A stretch of DNA of 64,000 nucleotides from Flavisolibacter longurius (GCA_014163555.1 JACJGO010000023.1:1-64000), one strand, 5' to 3'; shown: positions 8,718 to 18,028, counted from the first letter of the stretch. A program made the numbers and translations. The notes: generated from the letters alone by a model not told the origin.

Positions 8718-8761
8718 CCGCGAATCTTTATTTGCTTGCTATTTAAAAAACAAAACCAATT

Positions 8762-9820
8762 ATGTCTTCGAACAAAATTCTGGAGATCCTTGGCGACAAG
8801 GCGGAGTACCTGTTGAATCACACGTCAACCACAATCAGCAAAAATGACCTGCATCTTCCCTCTCCTACCCATGTGGATGATATCTGGGTGGCCAGCAATC
8901 GCAGCAACCAAGTGTTACGTAATATGCAAATGCTGCTGAATCATGGTCGTCTGAGTGGCACAGGGTATTGCAGCATTTTTCCTGTTGACCAGGGCATTGA
9001 GCACAGCGCCGGTTCGGCATTTGCACCCAATCCCATTTATTTTGATCCGGAAAAAATCATTCAACTCGCCATCGAAGGCGGATGCAATGGTGTGGCTTCA
9101 ACGTATGGCGTGCTGGGCATTATGAGCCGCAAGTATGCGCACAAAATTCCTTTTATTGTAAAGATTAACCACAACGAGTTTTTAAGCATGCCCAACCGCT
9201 ACGACCAAACCCTGTTTGGAACCGTAAAAAGCGCATGGGATATGGGTGCCGTTGGCATTGGCGCCACGATTTATTGGGGCAGTGCCGAAAGTGCACGGCA
9301 GTTAAAAGAAGTGGCGGAAGCTTTTCAGCTTGCACACGAGTTGGGCATGTGCACCATTCTGTGGTGTTATACCCGCAACAATGCATTTAAAGTGGAAGGC
9401 GTGGATTACCACACTTCCGCCGATCTTACAGGACAAGCCAATCATCTCGGCGTTACGTTGCAGGCCGATATCATTAAACAAAAACTACCCACCAACAACG
9501 GCGGCTACCTGGCTACCAAGCACGGCAAAACGCACAAGCTTGTTTATGAAAAGCTCAGTTCCGACCATCCTATCGATCTTACCCGTTACCAGGTGCTCAA
9601 CTGTTTTAACGGACGGGTTGGTCTTATCAACAGCGGTGGTGAAAGCAAGGGAGAAAGTGATTTGCAGGAGGCCGTGACCACAGCCATCATCAACAAGCGG
9701 GCTGGCGGCATGGGACTGATCCTGGGGCGGAAAGCCTTTCAGCGGCCGTTTGAAGAAGGCGTACAGTTTCTTAACCTAATCCAGGATGTTTACTTAGATT
9801 CTAACATCACAATTGCCTGA
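8762..9820 (+). CDS. fbaB: class I fructose-bisphosphate aldolase (DhnA/FbaB type)
   Basis: A 352-aa Schiff-base aldolase of the DhnA/FbaB group, unrelated in fold mechanism to the neighbouring zinc aldolase. Signatures: [15 protein letters not shown] near residue 75, [16 protein letters not shown] about 105, KINHNEF about 140, [13 protein letters not shown] about 165, and C-terminal [18 protein letters not shown], the phosphate-binding region. Length fits bacterial members. It carries its own promoter and follows fbaA, suggesting alternative enzymes for different carbon or metal conditions; that is inference. Confidence 0.9.
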   Translation: MSSNKILEILGDKAEYLLNHTSTTISKNDLHLPSPTHVDDIWVASNRSNQVLRNMQMLLNHGRLSGTGYCSIFPVDQGIEHSAGSAFAPNPIYFDPEKIIQLAIEGGCNGVASTYGVLGIMSRKYAHKIPFIVKINHNEFLSMPNRYDQTLFGTVKSAWDMGAVGIGATIYWGSAESARQLKEVAEAFQLAHELGMCTILWCYTRNNAFKVEGVDYHTSADLTGQANHLGVTLQADIIKQKLPTNNGGYLATKHGKTHKLVYEKLSSDHPIDLTRYQVLNCFNGRVGLINSGGESKGESDLQEAVTTAIINKRAGGMGLILGRKAFQRPFEEGVQFLNLIQDVYLDSNITIA

Positions 9821-9833
9821 GAATAAAATAATT

Positions 9834-9873
9834 CAGGAGCTAAGCCTTTCCTTCGGGAAAGGCTTAGCTCCTG
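9834..9873. terminator. perfect 18-bp hairpin with TTCG tetraloop
   Basis: Arms at 9834-9851 and 9856-9873 are perfectly complementary over 18 bp around TTCG. There is no T-run on the plus strand after it. It starts 13 nt after the aldolase stop, so it probably ends or protects that mRNA's 3' end. Confidence 0.7.
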
Positions 9874-10048
9874 CCAAACAGTGTCCATTTTTGGCATTAC
9901 TTTTTAGGTACAGTGGGTTGGTTACCGATGGAAACACCGCCTGCCCAGTGTGGTAGCAACAATCACCAAAGAAGCGCCAGGGAAGGTTGAACGGAACGGT
10001 GCCTGTCAGCCATTTGACAGCGATTATGCGAAATCTAAAGACGATGTT

Positions 10049-11005
10049 ATGAACCTGATTGATGTACTCTTGTTGTTGATTGTAGTATTGGCGATGTGGG
10101 CCGGCTGGGCAAAAGGATTTATCCTGGGAATTTCCGATCTTTTTGTATGGCTTGGCAGCTTGCTGCTGGGGTTTATATTTTACCAGGATGCCGGCCGGGT
10201 TCTGTATAAATTGTTTCCAGCCCTTGGTGTCTGGGGTTTTCCGCTAGGCTTTTTGCTCACCGTAATATTGTCACGGATCATTCTTTCTTTTATCGTCAAC
10301 CGCTTTATTCATCATACCACACCCGATGCCCACCTTTCGCCTGTCAACAAAGCCATGGGGGTTATTCCGGGACTGATCACAGGCTCAATCTATGCAGCCA
10401 TTGTGGCGGCGCTGCTTTTGAGCGTACCCATGTGGAATGGCCTGGCAAAAGAAGCCCGTGAGAGTAAAATTGCCAATCAACTGGGGGTTCAGGTAGCATG
10501 GTTGGACGAAAAGTTTTCGCCCATATTTGGTGAAGCTGCGCAACAAACCATGAACCGCATGGTGGTAAAGCCGGAGTCTGATGAAACGGTAAACCTCCAT
10601 TATACCGTAAAAGATCCCAAAGTGCGTCCTGACCTGGAAGCGCAAATGCTGGACCTGGTAAACAAAGAACGCACCCAACGCGGCCTACCACCTGTAAAAG
10701 CGGATCCGGAGATGACGAGAGTGGCCAGAAAGCATTCGCAGGACATGTTTGCCCGTGGCTATTTTTCGCATTACACACCGGAGAAAAAAGACCCCTTTGA
10801 TCGGATGCGTTCGGCCAATGTAAAATTTTTAACCGCCGGTGAGAACCTGGCCTTGGGAAGAACCTTAAAGATCTGTCATGAAGGCCTGATGAATTCACCA
10901 GGACACAAGGCCAATATTTTGAATCCCTCGTTTGGTCGACTGGGTATTGGCATTATGGATGGAGGTATCTATGGCCTGATGATCTCGCAGGAGTTTCGCA
11001 ATTAA
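10049..11005 (+). CDS. CvpA-family membrane protein fused to a CAP/SCP domain
   Basis: About 318 aa from the ATG at 10049; a longer frame opens at a GTG at 9950, but the first 33 codons do not look like CvpA. The N-terminal half begins MNLIDVLLLLIVVLAMWAGW and has four predicted TM helices, as in CvpA/colicin V production proteins. The C-terminal about 120 residues are a CAP (SCP/PR-1) domain with LVNKERTQRGLPPVKAD, ARKHSQDM, GENLALG and the MNSPGHKANIL signature. CAP domains act outside the membrane, often in stress or wall contexts. Adjacent genes are independent. Confidence 0.85.
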   Translation: MNLIDVLLLLIVVLAMWAGWAKGFILGISDLFVWLGSLLLGFIFYQDAGRVLYKLFPALGVWGFPLGFLLTVILSRIILSFIVNRFIHHTTPDAHLSPVNKAMGVIPGLITGSIYAAIVAALLLSVPMWNGLAKEARESKIANQLGVQVAWLDEKFSPIFGEAAQQTMNRMVVKPESDETVNLHYTVKDPKVRPDLEAQMLDLVNKERTQRGLPPVKADPEMTRVARKHSQDMFARGYFSHYTPEKKDPFDRMRSANVKFLTAGENLALGRTLKICHEGLMNSPGHKANILNPSFGRLGIGIMDGGIYGLMISQEFRN

Positions 11006-11163
11006 TTTTTCTGACCGAATTCAACCAGAATAGATTTCGTGGTGTGTATGTAACCCCTGTTTACGCTTACTTCCAATGTTATTGTAAAGAACTAAACAGT
11101 GCTGTTCTGGCAATGTATTTGGTGCTTTGTCACCAAATTGTTTCACCCTTTAACTATTAATCT

Positions 11164-11682
11164 ATGAAAAATGTATTCCTGAGCCTGGCAGCAGTGGTTG
11201 TGCTGGCTGCCTGTGGCCCCACAACGTACACCAACACTTCAGCCAATGAGGCCTACAGTACACCGGTCAATTTGCAAACAACGTTCTCCACGCAGTATCC
11301 CAATGCTGCCAACGTAAGCTGGTCGGCTTATGATGCAACCACTGTTCCCATTGACTGGGAAATGACTGGTTGGTCAACAATGGATGCATCGGACCATGTG
11401 GTAAGTTTTGACATGGACGGACAGCGGTATTACGCCTGGTATGACACAGACGGCACGTGGGTTGGCAGCACCTATGCCGTTGACGATCATTCCAAACTGC
11501 CTACTGCTGTACAGACTTTGCTGAATGACCGCTACACGGGCTACAGCATTGTAAAGGTTCACCAGGAAATGTGGAAAGATCAAATGGCGTACGAAATCAA
11601 GCTAAAGAAAAATGATGACGACAAAGTAAAATTGCTGGTGGACACCCAAGGGAACGTGTTGAAGGAAAAACTTAAAGACTAA
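11164..11682 (+). CDS. PepSY-like (DUF2874-type) lipoprotein
   Basis: A 172-aa predicted lipoprotein: hydrophobic signal MKNVFLSLAAVVVLAAC with lipidation Cys17 (LAAC lipobox). The mature part contains two PepSY-like repeats of the BLIP-like fold: YPNAANVSWSAYD / YYAWYDTDGTWVGSTY and LPTAVQTLLNDRYTGYSIVKV / VKLLVDTQGNVLKEKLKD. Such proteins are common in Bacteroidota envelopes and have no settled function. It is monocistronic, with a strong terminator 24 nt downstream. Confidence 0.75.
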   Translation: MKNVFLSLAAVVVLAACGPTTYTNTSANEAYSTPVNLQTTFSTQYPNAANVSWSAYDATTVPIDWEMTGWSTMDASDHVVSFDMDGQRYYAWYDTDGTWVGSTYAVDDHSKLPTAVQTLLNDRYTGYSIVKVHQEMWKDQMAYEIKLKKNDDDKVKLLVDTQGNVLKEKLKD

Positions 11683-11706
11683 CAGTCTGTAACAAACGTT
11701 CTTATT

Positions 11707-11752
11707 AAAATGCCTAAACATAAACCTATTTTATGTTTAGGCATTTTCTTTT
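11707..11752 (+). terminator. strong rho-independent terminator
   Basis: Perfect 18-bp stem at 11707-11724 and 11730-11747 with a 5-nt loop, then CTTTTTA. Placed just after the PepSY-like lipoprotein gene. Confidence 0.85.
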
Positions 11753-11864
11753 TATACAAATCATACATGTGGCTTCAAAGAAATGAAGTCACACACAAAC
11801 TACATCTTACTCAATCCGTTGAAATTATAGCCTCATTACAAACAGTCGTCAATATCACAAAGCC

Positions 11865-12893
11865 CTAAGCATCCACATTTACAACAACTTTTCCAACGGT
11901 TTCGCCGCGCTGGAACTGACGAATGGCTTTATGCATTTCCGTAAAGGAAAATTGGTGACCGATGTGCTGCGGCTTCAGGTTTAGTGCCTGCAGTTCGTGC
12001 AGCATCTGGTGCATCAAGTCTGTTTGCTCATAGAGGTAAATGAGGTTAAAGCCCATCAAGGATTTGTTTTGGGTTGGCAAGCGCAACGGATCAATTTTAG
12101 GTCGCTTCAGATAACGCCAGAACATCTTTGGATAATTCGGCCGCGAACCATGGGTGGCAAAACTGGCGCTTCCATACACAACCATCCGGCCCATGGGTGC
12201 CATGGTTTTCCAGGCGTCCAGCAGGATTCTTCCCCCTATGCATTCCATCACAAGGTTCAGCGGCCGGTTGCCCAATGCGGTTTTTAATTTTGCATGAAAA
12301 TCTTTATCCCGAACGATTACCGCATCATATGCTTCTTCCCTTTGTAAGAAATCCACCTTTTTAGCAGAACCCACTGTGCCAATGGTGTAGGCATCGAAAG
12401 TTTTACAAATGCGATTGGCCAGCAGGCCCACGCCGCCGGCCGCACTGTGAATGAGCACAGTCGACCCCCTTTGCAGGTTACCCAGTTCTTTTAGGGCATA
12501 CCAGGCCGTTAGTCCCTGCACCAGAAAGCCCGCCCCTTCTTCAAAACTCCAACCTTGAGGTAGCAGTAGCACATAACGGTGGTGACTATTTAGGTGAGAA
12601 ACATAACCACCAAACATGGTGGCTCCCATCACCTTATCTCCTATCTTCCACTCCTTCACACCTGAGCCAACAGCTATGATCTCACCGGCAAATTCAAGCC
12701 CGGGGATAAAATCCGTTTTTGGTGCTGCCTTGTAAAGCCCTTGCATGGCGAATACATCTGCAAAATTGAGTCCGATGGCTTTTACTTTCACCGTGACCTC
12801 ATCGGGTGATGGCGAAAGCAGGACTTCTGTTTCCTGCTTTAGATCCCGGATCGATCCGGTCCTGGCCATACGGTATAGCTTTCTTTCCAACAT
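11865..12893 (-). CDS. zinc-independent MDR-family oxidoreductase (quinone reductase / VAT-1-like)
   Basis: A 342-aa medium-chain dehydrogenase/reductase. Features: GroES-like domain with VKVKAIGLNFADVFAMQGLY and FIPGLEFAGEIIAVG, the NAD(P)-binding Rossmann motif STVLIHSAAGGVGLLA near residue 155, and a C-terminal closing KVVVNVDA. The catalytic-zinc ligands of true alcohol dehydrogenases are absent, which points to the NADPH:quinone reductase/VAT-1 branch. It is divergent from the luciferase-like oxidoreductase at 13139. Substrate unknown. Confidence 0.85.
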   Translation of the reverse strand: MLERKLYRMARTGSIRDLKQETEVLLSPSPDEVTVKVKAIGLNFADVFAMQGLYKAAPKTDFIPGLEFAGEIIAVGSGVKEWKIGDKVMGATMFGGYVSHLNSHHRYVLLLPQGWSFEEGAGFLVQGLTAWYALKELGNLQRGSTVLIHSAAGGVGLLANRICKTFDAYTIGTVGSAKKVDFLQREEAYDAVIVRDKDFHAKLKTALGNRPLNLVMECIGGRILLDAWKTMAPMGRMVVYGSASFATHGSRPNYPKMFWRYLKRPKIDPLRLPTQNKSLMGFNLIYLYEQTDLMHQMLHELQALNLKPQHIGHQFSFTEMHKAIRQFQRGETVGKVVVNVDA

Positions 12894-13112
12894 GCATAAA
12901 AATTAAATTCTGAATTTGTTTTTCCTGGTCATCCGATTCATGAAACCGGATTTGACGATTGGTTGTAAAGCTATAGATTCAGTGGGTGTAATATTACGAA
13001 AGCGCTTCCCTATCGTTCAGTTGCCCGTTTTTATAATGGGCAAAGAAATCATGTATATCCCTTGCAGGTATCCAACCGGCAAGAATGCGGCTCCGCAACA
13101 GAGCATTGCCAC

Positions 13113-13120
13113 TACCTTTG
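13113..13120 (+). promoter_or_regulatory. -7 promoter element TACCTTTG
   Basis: Perfect TAnnTTTG ending 18 nt before ATG 13139. It favours that start over an in-frame ATG at 13085. Confidence 0.5.
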
Positions 13121-13138
13121 CTTTTAAATACAAAAGCA

Positions 13139-14170
13139 ATGGAATTAGGGGTTGGCATGTTTGGCGATCTTTCCTTCAACAGCAAGGATGAAGTACAGAG
13201 TACGCAACAGCGTTTGCAGGAGCTGATAGAAGAGATCAAACTGATGGACGAAGTTGGGTTGGATTTTTTTGGAATTGGTGAACACCACCGGCCGGAGTAT
13301 GCGGTGTCCACGCCGGAGATCGTGCTGGCTGCGGCAGCCACCGTTACAAAAAATATTAAGCTAGGAAGTGCGGTTTCCGTGCTTAGTTCCTCTGATCCTG
13401 TCAGGCTGTACCAGAGCTTTTCCACTATCGACCTTATTTCCGGTGGCCGTGCCGAACTGGTGGTAGGTCGCGGGAGCTTTACCGAATCATTTCCCCTTTA
13501 CGGTTATGATCTTTCACATTACGACGAACTGTTTGAAGAAAAACTTGACCTTCTACTTCAGATCAATAAAAACAAACGTATTAGTTGGAAAGGCCGTTTT
13601 CGTCCGGAACTGGTAAACCAGGAAGTGTTGCCAAGAGCCGTAAATGATCAACTCAATATTTGGGTGGCCGTTGGCGGTACACCCGAATCCGTGCTTCGTG
13701 CAGGACGGTATGGACTGCCGGTTATTTTTGCTATCATTGGCGGCAACCCGGCCCATTTTCAACCCTTGTTTGATTATTACCGGAAAGCCTACTCGCATTT
13801 TGAACACAACCCGCAAACCTTACAGGTCGGTGTGCACATGCATTCGTTTTTTGGTGAGGACAGCCGGCGGACCGCAGATGAATATTATCCCCTTTATGCT
13901 GCGCAAATGAACCGCATCGGACGGCAGCGGGGCTGGCCGCCGTATCAAAAGCAACAGTTTGAAGCCGGCAGAAGTCCGCAAGGTCACCTGCTGATCGGAG
14001 ATGCGTCCGAAGCCATTGACAAGATCTTACACATGCATGAAAATTTCGGCCTGACCCGTTTTTCGGCGCACATGGATGTGGGCGGTCCCTCGCATGCAGC
14101 CCTGATGAAATCCATAGAAATCTTTGGGACGGCGATTGCTCCCAAAGTAAGAGAAGCCTTAGGAAAATAA
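13139..14170 (+). CDS. LLM-class flavin-dependent oxidoreductase (luciferase-like)
   Basis: About 343 aa from the ATG after the promoter. The luciferase-like monooxygenase fold is evident: MELGVGMFGDLSF, GLDFFGIGEHHRPEYAVSTP near residue 60, the GSAVSVLSSSDPVRLYQ stretch, LISGGRAELVVGRGSF about residue 105, and YGLPVIFAIIGG. Members use FMN or F420; Bacteroidota lack F420, so reduced FMN is more likely. Its substrate cannot be told from sequence. It is divergent from the MDR oxidoreductase, with 245 bp between. Confidence 0.85.
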   Translation: MELGVGMFGDLSFNSKDEVQSTQQRLQELIEEIKLMDEVGLDFFGIGEHHRPEYAVSTPEIVLAAAATVTKNIKLGSAVSVLSSSDPVRLYQSFSTIDLISGGRAELVVGRGSFTESFPLYGYDLSHYDELFEEKLDLLLQINKNKRISWKGRFRPELVNQEVLPRAVNDQLNIWVAVGGTPESVLRAGRYGLPVIFAIIGGNPAHFQPLFDYYRKAYSHFEHNPQTLQVGVHMHSFFGEDSRRTADEYYPLYAAQMNRIGRQRGWPPYQKQQFEAGRSPQGHLLIGDASEAIDKILHMHENFGLTRFSAHMDVGGPSHAALMKSIEIFGTAIAPKVREALGK

Positions 14171-14264
14171 AGGCATTCCAATTTTACATTGAAAGCATTT
14201 TTTTACCGGGATACTGACCCGGGTAAAGGTTTATCCTGTTCTCTTTGTGTCAACCGGCAACCCT

Positions 14265-15116
14265 TTACGAAGTTACAGATGCCGGATCCTGCTCCAGCTT
14301 CCGGGGCAATACAATCATGGGTACAATGGATTTGTACACCAACTCGGTTACCAAGCCTTTTTTAAAAATAAAATCATGTGTTTCCGGATCACCGGCTTGC
14401 AACACAAGGTAGCTGTCCTGCCTGTCATTCATATAGCGTTCAATTTCCTTTACTTCGTTGCCGCTGTGCAATACAATCGTTGAGGTTGTGTATCCCTCAA
14501 ATTGTGCGGCTACTTCTGCCAGCGTGGTTTTCGCTTCACCACTCTCCTCTTTGTCCGGAGTAATCGACAAAAAGGCCAGGTTCCTGATATTGCCGGGCAA
14601 TTGCGAAAGCACTTTTTTAAGACGGTGGCTGTCGAATGGAGCGTCCGGATCTATCGCTATCACCAGCTCTTTTGGAAAACAAAGCTCCCGGCCCAGTGGC
14701 ACAGCAACAGAAACAAAATCCGACTCCTCCAGTACTTCTACCGCTTTGCTACCCAGCAACAGTTGTTCAAAAAACGATGTGCCTTTAATACCAATGAACA
14801 ACCAGTCGAAATAGTCGGGATTTTTCAGGTTATGAAGCGTATCGGCTATTCTTTTTTCACTGGCAATCATAGCAGGCATGGATTCAAACAAAGGACCCGC
14901 CAATCCTACCAGGCGTTCATATGTATCTTCCCGTTCATTTTTGTAAAACTGCTCCCGAACATTGGCACTGGCACGGGCCGGCACAATTCCGGGCAACTGG
15001 TGAATCAGCACCACTTCTGCGTTCAGGTAGGCACTAAATCTACGTGTGTACTGAAGCGTTGTTTCAACGTATTCCGAAAAATCAATCAGGGAAAGCATTC
15101 TGTTTTTTCGTTGCAT
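14265..15116 (-). CDS. universal stress protein (tandem UspA domains)
   Basis: A 283-aa protein with two UspA-like halves. The first starts MLSLIDFSEYVETTLQYTRRF with VVLIHQLPG, the second LVIAIDPDAPFDSHRLKKVL and ends HDFIFKKGLVTELVYKSIVPMIVLP, the typical C-terminal strand. The classical G-2x-G-9x-G(S/T) ATP loop is degenerate. Tandem Usp proteins of this size are frequent in Bacteroidota and respond to stress or anaerobiosis. Located at the start of a stress/envelope-rich region. Confidence 0.8.
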   Translation of the reverse strand: MQRKNRMLSLIDFSEYVETTLQYTRRFSAYLNAEVVLIHQLPGIVPARASANVREQFYKNEREDTYERLVGLAGPLFESMPAMIASEKRIADTLHNLKNPDYFDWLFIGIKGTSFFEQLLLGSKAVEVLEESDFVSVAVPLGRELCFPKELVIAIDPDAPFDSHRLKKVLSQLPGNIRNLAFLSITPDKEESGEAKTTLAEVAAQFEGYTTSTIVLHSGNEVKEIERYMNDRQDSYLVLQAGDPETHDFIFKKGLVTELVYKSIVPMIVLPRKLEQDPASVTS

Positions 15117-15260
15117 GGCGTTGGCGGTTTAAAAAGCCTTTTGATAAAATGGCCAGATGAACAAAAGCCTCAATGGAAGCGTCAAGATACAATGAATTCA
15201 TGAACCCATTGATGACCTGAAACCGTTTTGTTATTTTCACTTCCCATCATTACCATGCAT

Positions 15261-15288
15261 AAAAAAAGAGTTTGCTTTCGGCAAACTC
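15261..15288 (-). terminator. terminator of the glycine-zipper lipoprotein gene
   Basis: On the minus strand stem GAGTTTGC/GCAAACTC with 5-nt loop is followed by TTTTTTT. It lies 23 nt past the stop of the gene at 15311. Confidence 0.8.
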
Positions 15289-15310
15289 CTTTTCAACAGA
15301 ATTAACGTGC

Positions 15311-15931
15311 TTATTGCTTTGCTTCTTTGTTGTCCTTGTTTTTTCCAAGACCATATCCGGCAGCGCCACCCAGTACACCACCAATCACAGCGCCTACTGC
15401 ACGGTTCTTTTTGTTGATAACGGCACCAATGACAGCACCACCAGCCGCACCAATCACCGCACCTTTCTTGGAGTTATTCCAGCCACCTTCTTTCGCACCT
15501 TCCTGCGACTGAGTTCCTTCACCTGCTGATCCTGAACCGGTATTCGAAGCTACATCACCATTGCCGGCTGAAGGCGTTGGGTCGGGCTGTGGCTGTTGTT
15601 GCGGGGTCGGTTCGGGCCGTTCCTGAACCGGAGCCGGCTGTTGTTTTTTTACCGTTCTGCGTACTACCGGCGCAGGCTGCTGCACCCGCACTTCGCGAAT
15701 AACCGTTACTGTTTTTACAGGTTCTTCGAGTTGCTGCATTTCCTGCACGGGCGTAATTGCTGCCAACTCATTCTGTGCTTTCCATGCCTGGAACTGGGCC
15801 AGACCGGTTGTGTCAATCGCTGCAGCATTTTGCTGCGTAGACTGGAGGGTTTTTGTTTCATCTGCCACAGGATTGCTGGTGCAGGCTGTAACCAAAAAAG
15901 CAAGAGGTAAAATGGGTAAAAATCTTTTCAT
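15311..15931 (-). CDS. glycine-zipper lipoprotein
   Basis: A 206-aa predicted lipoprotein with signal MKRFLPILPLAFLVTAC and lipidation Cys17. A long Pro/Gln/Ala-rich linker (residues about 80-125, PAPVQERPEPTPQQQPQPDP) would span the periplasm or wall. The C-terminus has a glycine-zipper (YMGG-like) segment, GAVIGAAGGAVIGAVINKK then VGAVIGGVLGGAAGYGLGK, thought to pack into membranes. Similar proteins are linked to envelope stress. Function unproven. Confidence 0.8.
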   Translation of the reverse strand: MKRFLPILPLAFLVTACTSNPVADETKTLQSTQQNAAAIDTTGLAQFQAWKAQNELAAITPVQEMQQLEEPVKTVTVIREVRVQQPAPVVRRTVKKQQPAPVQERPEPTPQQQPQPDPTPSAGNGDVASNTGSGSAGEGTQSQEGAKEGGWNNSKKGAVIGAAGGAVIGAVINKKNRAVGAVIGGVLGGAAGYGLGKNKDNKEAKQ

Positions 15932-16030
15932 ATGAATGTGTTTTGTTTTTCCGTTTTTAGGATTTGCAGAATAAGAAGAAAAAAAGGCTCCAAAGTTTTA
16001 TAGCAGGTTGTTAAAACGGCTCATTATTTC

Positions 16031-16060
16031 AGTAAAAAGGCCTGCCGTAAACGGCAGGCC
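16031..16060 (-). terminator. terminator of the TPR gene
   Basis: A GGCCTGCCG/CGGCAGGCC stem with 4-nt loop, followed on the minus strand by CTTTTTACT. Lies 34 nt past the stop of the gene at 16094. Confidence 0.8.
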
Positions 16061-16093
16061 ATTAGAAAACCCTCAACCTATGAAAAAACTAGT

Positions 16094-17713
16094 TTACCGG
16101 CCACCCGTACTGGACGTAGTGGTCTTCTCCAGCATGGCTTTGTATTTTTTCGCGTCTGCATCCTCCGGGTTCAGCTCTAAAACTTTGTCAAAATATTCGA
16201 TTGCAGCGCTATAATTTTTCGTTGTGTTGGTTTCATAGGCAGCCATATAATTGTAGGCTTCCATCATCCACTTTTTATTGCTTTCAGTTGGCTCTTCTTT
16301 TTGCAACAGCTCAACCAGTTTTTGGTAGTGCGGTATGGCGAGCCCTTCTTTCATTCCGGAATCACGTGCGGCATTCGCACGGGCCTGCCAGTAATAACCA
16401 AAACTTTGATCGGGATATTTGCTCACGTACAATCCAAATACGCTGTCGGCTGCGGCGTATTCCTCCGCCCGGTAATGTGCCAACGCCCAGTTAAAAAGAT
16501 CTACATTGGTAGCTTTTGGATTGCCTGTATAAAACATGCCGGACCATTTGGCTTCGTTAGCAAAATCTTTTTCGCCTTTGTACAAATCCACCAAGTTCTT
16601 GTAATAGGGATATGTTTCCGTTGAATCCTGCACCAGCGTTACCGCTTTTGAAAATGCATAGGCGGCAGAATCTGTCTGGCCCTGGGCAGCATACAGGTTA
16701 GCCAGAATTTCATAATCTTTTGCTATGACATTGCTGTCGCTTTCGGCTGCAAAATAGCGGCGAAGGCTTTGCAATGCACTAGCGGTATCTGCCAGGGCCG
16801 CCTGGCTGTACCCAATCAGTTTGTACAAACGCGGCTTTGTTTTTTCACCTTGCTGCGAAATAATGCTGTTGGCTTTATCAATCGCTGCCTTGTAGTCTTT
16901 GTTCAGGTAATTAAGGTCCGCAATGTCGTAATCATTCTGCAAGCCTTTGTCCGCATTGGCCATGTATTGCTTATAATATTCCATGGCCTTTTCGGGATTA
17001 TAACTGAAATGGTAGAGGTAAAGACGATACAGGGCCGGCGCATAAGCCGGATCGGCTTTTACGGCCCGGTCAAAATAATTCAGGTACATTTCGCGGTTTT
17101 TCTGCGAAAGAAAAATGTCGCCTGTATTGTAAAGTGCCGGCGCATAATTTCCATTCAGGTTTAGGGCATCACGGTAAGCCTTATACCCTTCCGAACTATT
17201 GTGCAGTTTCCGATACGCATCGCCCAGGGCAACATAAAGTGCCGGGTCTTCTTTTTTTCGCTCGATTGCTTTTTTCAGCAGTTCCACGGCATAAGCCGCA
17301 TTTCCGTTTCTGGCATCGTTATGCGCATCTGCAATCGCCAGCATCACATATGCATCCTTGTTATTTGTTTCATCCAGCGCCTTTTCAAATAGGGGTGCGG
17401 CTTCCTGCGCTTTGTTTTCTGCCAGCAGGATTTCTCCTTTAGCTACATAGTAATATGCATCATCCTGTACGGCTTCCGGTGCTGTTTGCAGGACTTCTTT
17501 TGCCTGTTGCAATTCGTCAACCGAAATGTAGGATTTTACCAAACCATACCAGGCCTGATCATTCTTCGGGTCTTCTTTTACAACGGACTGAAAACTGTTG
17601 GCTGCGCTGTAATAGCGTTGGTAATAGAGATGTTTCTGGCCCTCTTCGACCGATTGTGCCAACAGTACTGTATTGGGAAAAACCAGCGTAGATAAGAAAA
17701 GAAATTTCTTCAT
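16094..17713 (-). CDS. secreted tetratricopeptide-repeat protein
   Basis: A 539-aa protein with an N-terminal signal peptide (MKKFLFLSTLVFPNTVLLAQ) and repeats over almost the whole length. Units such as DPKNDQAWYGLVKSYISV, APALYNTGDIFLSQKNREM, DPAYAPALYRLYLYHF and a final NYSAAIEYFDKVLELNPEDADAKKYK fit the 34-residue TPR pattern. It probably acts as a periplasmic or outer-membrane-associated scaffold. No partner gene is evident; its own terminator follows. Confidence 0.85.
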   Translation of the reverse strand: MKKFLFLSTLVFPNTVLLAQSVEEGQKHLYYQRYYSAANSFQSVVKEDPKNDQAWYGLVKSYISVDELQQAKEVLQTAPEAVQDDAYYYVAKGEILLAENKAQEAAPLFEKALDETNNKDAYVMLAIADAHNDARNGNAAYAVELLKKAIERKKEDPALYVALGDAYRKLHNSSEGYKAYRDALNLNGNYAPALYNTGDIFLSQKNREMYLNYFDRAVKADPAYAPALYRLYLYHFSYNPEKAMEYYKQYMANADKGLQNDYDIADLNYLNKDYKAAIDKANSIISQQGEKTKPRLYKLIGYSQAALADTASALQSLRRYFAAESDSNVIAKDYEILANLYAAQGQTDSAAYAFSKAVTLVQDSTETYPYYKNLVDLYKGEKDFANEAKWSGMFYTGNPKATNVDLFNWALAHYRAEEYAAADSVFGLYVSKYPDQSFGYYWQARANAARDSGMKEGLAIPHYQKLVELLQKEEPTESNKKWMMEAYNYMAAYETNTTKNYSAAIEYFDKVLELNPEDADAKKYKAMLEKTTTSSTGGR

Positions 17714-17944
17714 AGATTATTTGTTTGGGGGGTTTTAAAATGATACAATAGGAACTTCCGGTTCTATGTCGGAACAGAAAGGAAAAAAGCCAAAACCCAA
17801 AACAGGATCAAGAACAAGAAATCGCTAGCGTTGTTTTGTTTTCTGGCTTTTTTCCAACACTGAATTAGCTCCCTGGTGAGGATCCGTATGATTACGTTTG
17901 AATCCAAAGCTAAATGCACTGAATTAGGCTTCTCTTAATCTGAA

Positions 17945-17962
17945 ATTAGAATCGCATTAAAA
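17945..17962 (-). promoter_or_regulatory. candidate response-regulator binding site (11-bp direct repeat)
   Basis: In plus-strand reading ATTAGAA-TCGC-ATTAAAA, i.e. TTTTAAT-N4-TTCTAAT on the minus strand. It is one base from the exact TTCTAAT-N4-TTCTAAT repeats found at 20185 and 27643. It ends 36 nt before the -7-like TGATTTTG at 17999, a usual activator position. Autoregulation is inference. Confidence 0.45.
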
Positions 17963-17998
17963 GAGAATACCTTTATCATGGGTTAGGCTAAAAAAGCC

Positions 17999-18006
17999 TG
18001 ATTTTG
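17999..18006 (+). promoter_or_regulatory. -7 promoter-like element of the two-component operon
   Basis: TGATTTTG has one mismatch to TAnnTTTG and ends 22 nt before ATG 18029. Confidence 0.35.
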
Positions 18007-18028
18007 CAACACAACTTTTCTAAAGACG

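Larger units (their letters stand above)
17714..18028. other. 315-bp regulatory intergenic region between TPR gene and response regulator
   Basis: Holds two divergent promoters presumably. A 12-bp inverted repeat GGAAAAAAGCCA (17781-17792) / TGGCTTTTTTCC (17844-17855) encloses a 51-nt loop. An AGGCT-AAAAA-AGCCT hairpin is at about 17985-17999, overlapping the predicted response-regulator promoter. No gene seen. Confidence 0.5.

Noticed and set aside
14196-14228. TTTTTTACCGGG...CCCGGGTAAAG hairpin as a terminator
   Set aside because: The T-run precedes the stem on the plus strand and becomes an A-run after it on the minus strand, so neither direction fits.
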